From assembly GCA_905235675.1 (NCBI GenBank), contig CAJONC010000009.1, positions 1-55,456 of the forward strand: a DNA stretch of 55,456 nucleotides, given 5' to 3'. A program made the position numbers and the translations under genes. The notes beneath the pieces are model-generated. The model was not told the DNA's origin. It did no database searches and saw only the letters and a list, made by a program, of their open reading frames with translations. This document shows, one piece after another, positions 53,632 to 55,456 of the stretch (position 1 is the stretch's first letter; each line of letters begins with the position of its first letter). Origin of the DNA: an uncultured Bacteroidales bacterium. Lineage in GTDB: Bacteria; Bacteroidota; Bacteroidia; Bacteroidales; UBA932.

Positions 53632-53868
53632 ATGCCTACGATATTTATCATATTTGGTTTTGTCTTTAAGTTCTATTCTGATGATCATGAACCTATTCAT
53701 GTTCATGTTACGAAGGATGGCCACGAAGCAAAGTACAATGTTGACCCTGAAGTAATGCAAGTATTCAATCATGGCTTCAAGAAACATGAAATCTCTATGA
53801 TTGAAGGTATTATTCAGGAGAATGTGGAGGTTATAAAAGACCGCTGGAACGAGTATTTTAAAAAATAA
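53632..53868 (+). CDS. DUF4160 family protein
   Basis: The 78-residue product matches DUF4160: MPTIFIIFGFVFKFYSDDHE at the start, the His-x-His-Val motif (PIHVHV, residues 21-26) and a C-terminal ISMIEGIIQENVEVIKDRWNEYF. This family is nearly always encoded next to DUF2442, as here (10 bases apart). The pair is often listed as toxin-antitoxin-like, but I know of no settled biochemical role. It is visibly AT-richer than the core genes of the window and lies between directly repeated copies of the palindromic element, both signs of mobility. Confidence 0.88.
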   Translation: MPTIFIIFGFVFKFYSDDHEPIHVHVTKDGHEAKYNVDPEVMQVFNHGFKKHEISMIEGIIQENVEVIKDRWNEYFKK

Positions 53869-53878
53869 AAGATGCCGC

Positions 53879-54142
53879 ATGCAACACTTTATCGAAAAAG
53901 TTTGGGTAGATGACTCGCAAGTGTATGCCAAGACACGAGATGGTCTTGTGGCGAGTTACCCATTTGCCATGTGGGATCGTCTCCTCCGAGCAAGTCAGCT
54001 TCAGCGAGAAGATTTTTACCTCTCGTATTCAGGCATCCATTGGCCTCAAATCGATGAGGATTTAAGTTTCGAAGGAATGTTTTCTAATGCCGGTCTCTGC
54101 GAGAGGACGCTTACTGAAGATGCAGTCTGCTACGTGCAGTAG
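53879..54142 (+). CDS. DUF2442 family protein
   Basis: The 87-residue product matches DUF2442: an N-terminal strand region (KVWVDDSQVYAKTRDGLVASYPF), a central PRL-like helix (WDRLLRASQLQREDF) and the family signature GIHWPQIDEDLSFEGM near residues 58-73. In such pairs it is the presumed partner or antitoxin of DUF4160. A C-terminal extension of about 12 residues ends in a cysteine-containing tail. The stop lies nine bases before repeat copy 3. Confidence 0.88.
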   Translation: MQHFIEKVWVDDSQVYAKTRDGLVASYPFAMWDRLLRASQLQREDFYLSYSGIHWPQIDEDLSFEGMFSNAGLCERTLTEDAVCYVQ

Positions 54143-54150
54143 CTTTTCGC

Positions 54151-54256
54151 TGGCGCTTAAGTTGCGATAAATTAACGTATTAAACGAACCTCTCCCCTTG
54201 GATTTCCAGGGGGAGAGGTTATGTTAAGTGCCTGTTCTATAGGCAGTTAAGTGCCT
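54151..54256 (+). repeat. Palindromic repeat, copy 3 of 3
   Basis: The left end is identical to copy 2 over 72 bases, including the hairpin arms; the right end has diverged at six positions (terminal GTTAAGTGCC instead of GTTAAGCGCC). With copy 2 it brackets the DUF4160/DUF2442 gene pair as a direct repeat with a 774-bp period. Confidence 0.85.
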
Positions 54257-54282
54257 GGTGACAATAGGAGCCGATATGGCTG

Positions 54283-55233
54283 CTACTGCTCCACCCATTT
54301 GTAGTTGCCGCCGGAGTCTTTTTCGTTAAGAGCGGGCAAGGTGTAAGCATGGACTGATCGACTTGAATAAGGAGCAAAAGTTGCGTTCGATGTATAGACA
54401 TACTCTTTGTTATCAACCGTATCAAACAAATGGAACTTCATGCTACGGTATGAACTTAGAGAAGCTTTCAGATAAAAACAGAGTCCTCCAGACACAATGG
54501 GTTCGAGGCAAGTTCTTTCCCTTCCTGAAGCATTTATGTAACTGGAAGTAAATGAAATAGTTCCAACAGACGAATCACACACTAAAGGAACATCGTTATC
54601 CCAAAACACGGTACTGCTTCCCTTTTCTACTTTTAAATAGTATCTGTCAAATTCAGAAGGTTCGTTGGCGTTAAAGCTCTTTTCGTTTCTATGCTTAAAT
54701 CCGTTTATGCATATTTGATCACAGGCAGAGCCTATCGTCATATTAATAGAGGCGGACAATGTGCCTCCTGACACCGTGTAAGAAACACCTGTTGCCTGCA
54801 TCCAGTATCCGTTGTACATATTCCCCGCATGTGTACTGAAACGAATCCCCCCCTTCCAACTACAGGAAAATGAACCGAAGGCTTTTATTACAGGAGAATA
54901 GAGAGCTGTCAGCGTTCCCGATGTAGTTTTTGCAATCTCAGATTCGAGGCCATCACTCCAGGAGTCGGCCTCCCATTTGGATGTGGAGCTATTATACTTC
55001 AGCGTCAGCCACTTACCAGTCGCGCCACCAGTATCTACGTGTCCGGGAAACAAGACAAAAACCCTGTCATTATTCGCCCATCCTGATTTTACGCTTTTGG
55101 TTTCGCCCTCACCATCATTGACAGAAATATCAATGCGTAAATGGGCCGGTTCTGCCACCTCTGCGTTATTCTTCCCGCAAGAAACGATAGCAGCGATCAT
55201 TGGTACTAATAAGAAAATCTTTTTCATCATCAT
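54283..55233 (-). CDS. Fimbrillin-like lipoprotein
   Basis: The 316-residue product is a predicted lipoprotein (lipobox IVSC, about residue 19). The N-terminal part has the fimbrillin-type pattern GETKSVKSGWANNDRVFVLF (T-K-S ... W.nnD.V.V) near residues 43-62, then a beta-rich body. The gene is AT-richer than the core of the window. Several ATG codons begin it; the first, at 55233, lies two bases after a strong Shine-Dalgarno-like GGAGGA (55235-55240), which is unusual for this group and overlaps the end of the upstream small ORF. A surface or fimbrial role is inferred. Confidence 0.6.
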   Translation of the reverse strand: MMMKKIFLLVPMIAAIVSCGKNNAEVAEPAHLRIDISVNDGEGETKSVKSGWANNDRVFVLFPGHVDTGGATGKWLTLKYNSSTSKWEADSWSDGLESEIAKTTSGTLTALYSPVIKAFGSFSCSWKGGIRFSTHAGNMYNGYWMQATGVSYTVSGGTLSASINMTIGSACDQICINGFKHRNEKSFNANEPSEFDRYYLKVEKGSSTVFWDNDVPLVCDSSVGTISFTSSYINASGRERTCLEPIVSGGLCFYLKASLSSYRSMKFHLFDTVDNKEYVYTSNATFAPYSSRSVHAYTLPALNEKDSGGNYKWVEQ

Positions 55234-55239
55234 GTCCTC

Positions 55240-55380
55240 CTATAAAGCAACTTCGGTATCCCCGAAAGGATTGTTATACGTAATCCCGACCACGTTCAGG
55301 TCCACGTCACTCTGGCACACCACCCCTTGTGGCTGCACTTCAATCACCTCGATTTCGGGTGAAAAATAACGTTGGATTTT
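55240..55380 (-). pseudogene. Y-x-S-P-x-I-x-V leader peptide, start codon missing
   Basis: The 46-codon frame reads KIQRYFSPEIEVIEVQPQGV and then VCQSDVDLNVVGITYNNPFG to a TAG just before the fimbrillin-like gene. It aligns with the 51-residue protein at 52965-53120 over Y-SP-I-V--V------C-S. No ATG, GTG or TTG in this frame occurs up to the window edge: the position where ATG is expected holds TGC, exactly where a tandem repeat begins. Either the 5' end was replaced or an unusual start is used. Confidence 0.5.
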
Positions 55381-55382
55381 GC

Positions 55383-55438
55383 AAAAATCGCGGAAAGGTG
55401 TATATTTGCCCCTGTGAAAAATCGCGGAAAGGTGTATA
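55383..55438 (+). repeat. Tandem promoter-like repeat at the right edge
   Basis: Two copies of a 22-base unit (AAAAATCGCGGAAAGGTGTA plus TA; 55383-55404 and 55417-55438) are spaced 34 bases apart. The first is followed by TTTGCC, creating a TATATTTG promoter box on the plus strand; in the second the box is altered to TATAAATA. It presumably belongs to a plus-strand gene beyond the window. Confidence 0.65.
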
Positions 55439-55456
55439 AATACCCATTCAAAAAAC

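Noticed and set aside
53377..54256. True integron attC sites
   Set aside because: The core GTTRRRY fits on the right, but the left core deviates and the paired inner L boxes are not visible; no integrase is present. Kept only as a comparison.

Overview
The window reads as Bacteroidales chromosome, probably from an uncultured gut member. The grounds are the SusC/SusD pair, the ExbB/ExbD cluster, a Porin_10-type porin, fimbrillin-like lipoproteins, FucP-type sugar permease, and the recurring Bacteroidota promoter box TAnnTTTG in place of a sigma70 -10. Core genes are GC-rich; the last 4 kb is visibly AT-richer. No rRNA or tRNA gene, integrase or transposase was recognised.

Layout. 1-410: the start of an outward-facing lipoprotein and copy 1 of a 105-bp palindromic repeat. 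408-6695 (minus): one tight unit with two deoxynucleoside kinases, an acyl-CoA ligase, a FucP-like permease, a ROK kinase and an FKBP lipoprotein. 6753-8432 (plus): YiiX-like lipoprotein, DUF486 protein, MBL hydrolase. 8444-12363 (minus): uvrA, carrying a 174-bp palindromic element in frame, overlapping a short nucleoside kinase. 12433-14224: an AbiE-type NTase toxin module with a 44-bp operator-like palindrome. 14280-16880: an MG2/plug protein. 16960-17802: an EamA transporter. 17806-26772 (minus): seven nearly abutting genes (SRPBCC protein, RNA methyltransferase, TPR protein, M13 peptidase, LolC/E-like permease, porin, lytic transglycosylase). 26824-27435: NUDIX hydrolase.

The 446-bp gap before queA holds a solitary 47-bp unit resembling a type II CRISPR repeat, flanked by hairpin/terminator structures on both strands and with no cas gene in the window. 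27882-39000 (plus) is housekeeping and envelope energy: queA, dprA, tatD, ansA, exbB, a 4-TM protein, two exbD, asnS, udk, a TonB-like protein, a kinase-less TPR-membrane protein and a small membrane protein, ending against a convergent lone response regulator. 39564-50995 is a polysaccharide-utilisation-type locus: metallophosphoesterase, SusC, SusD, a BACON-type lipoprotein and a GH127-like enzyme.

50996-55456 is accessory. Two fimbrillin-like lipoproteins are each preceded, with translational coupling, by a tiny protein sharing a Y-x-S-P-x-I-x-V...C-x-S leader. A DUF4160/DUF2442 pair sits between two directly repeated copies of the palindromic repeat, like a cassette. The best candidates for undescribed biology are the orphan CRISPR-like repeat, the in-frame element in uvrA, the leader-peptide/fimbrillin pairs, the repeat-bounded cassette and the fused antitoxin.
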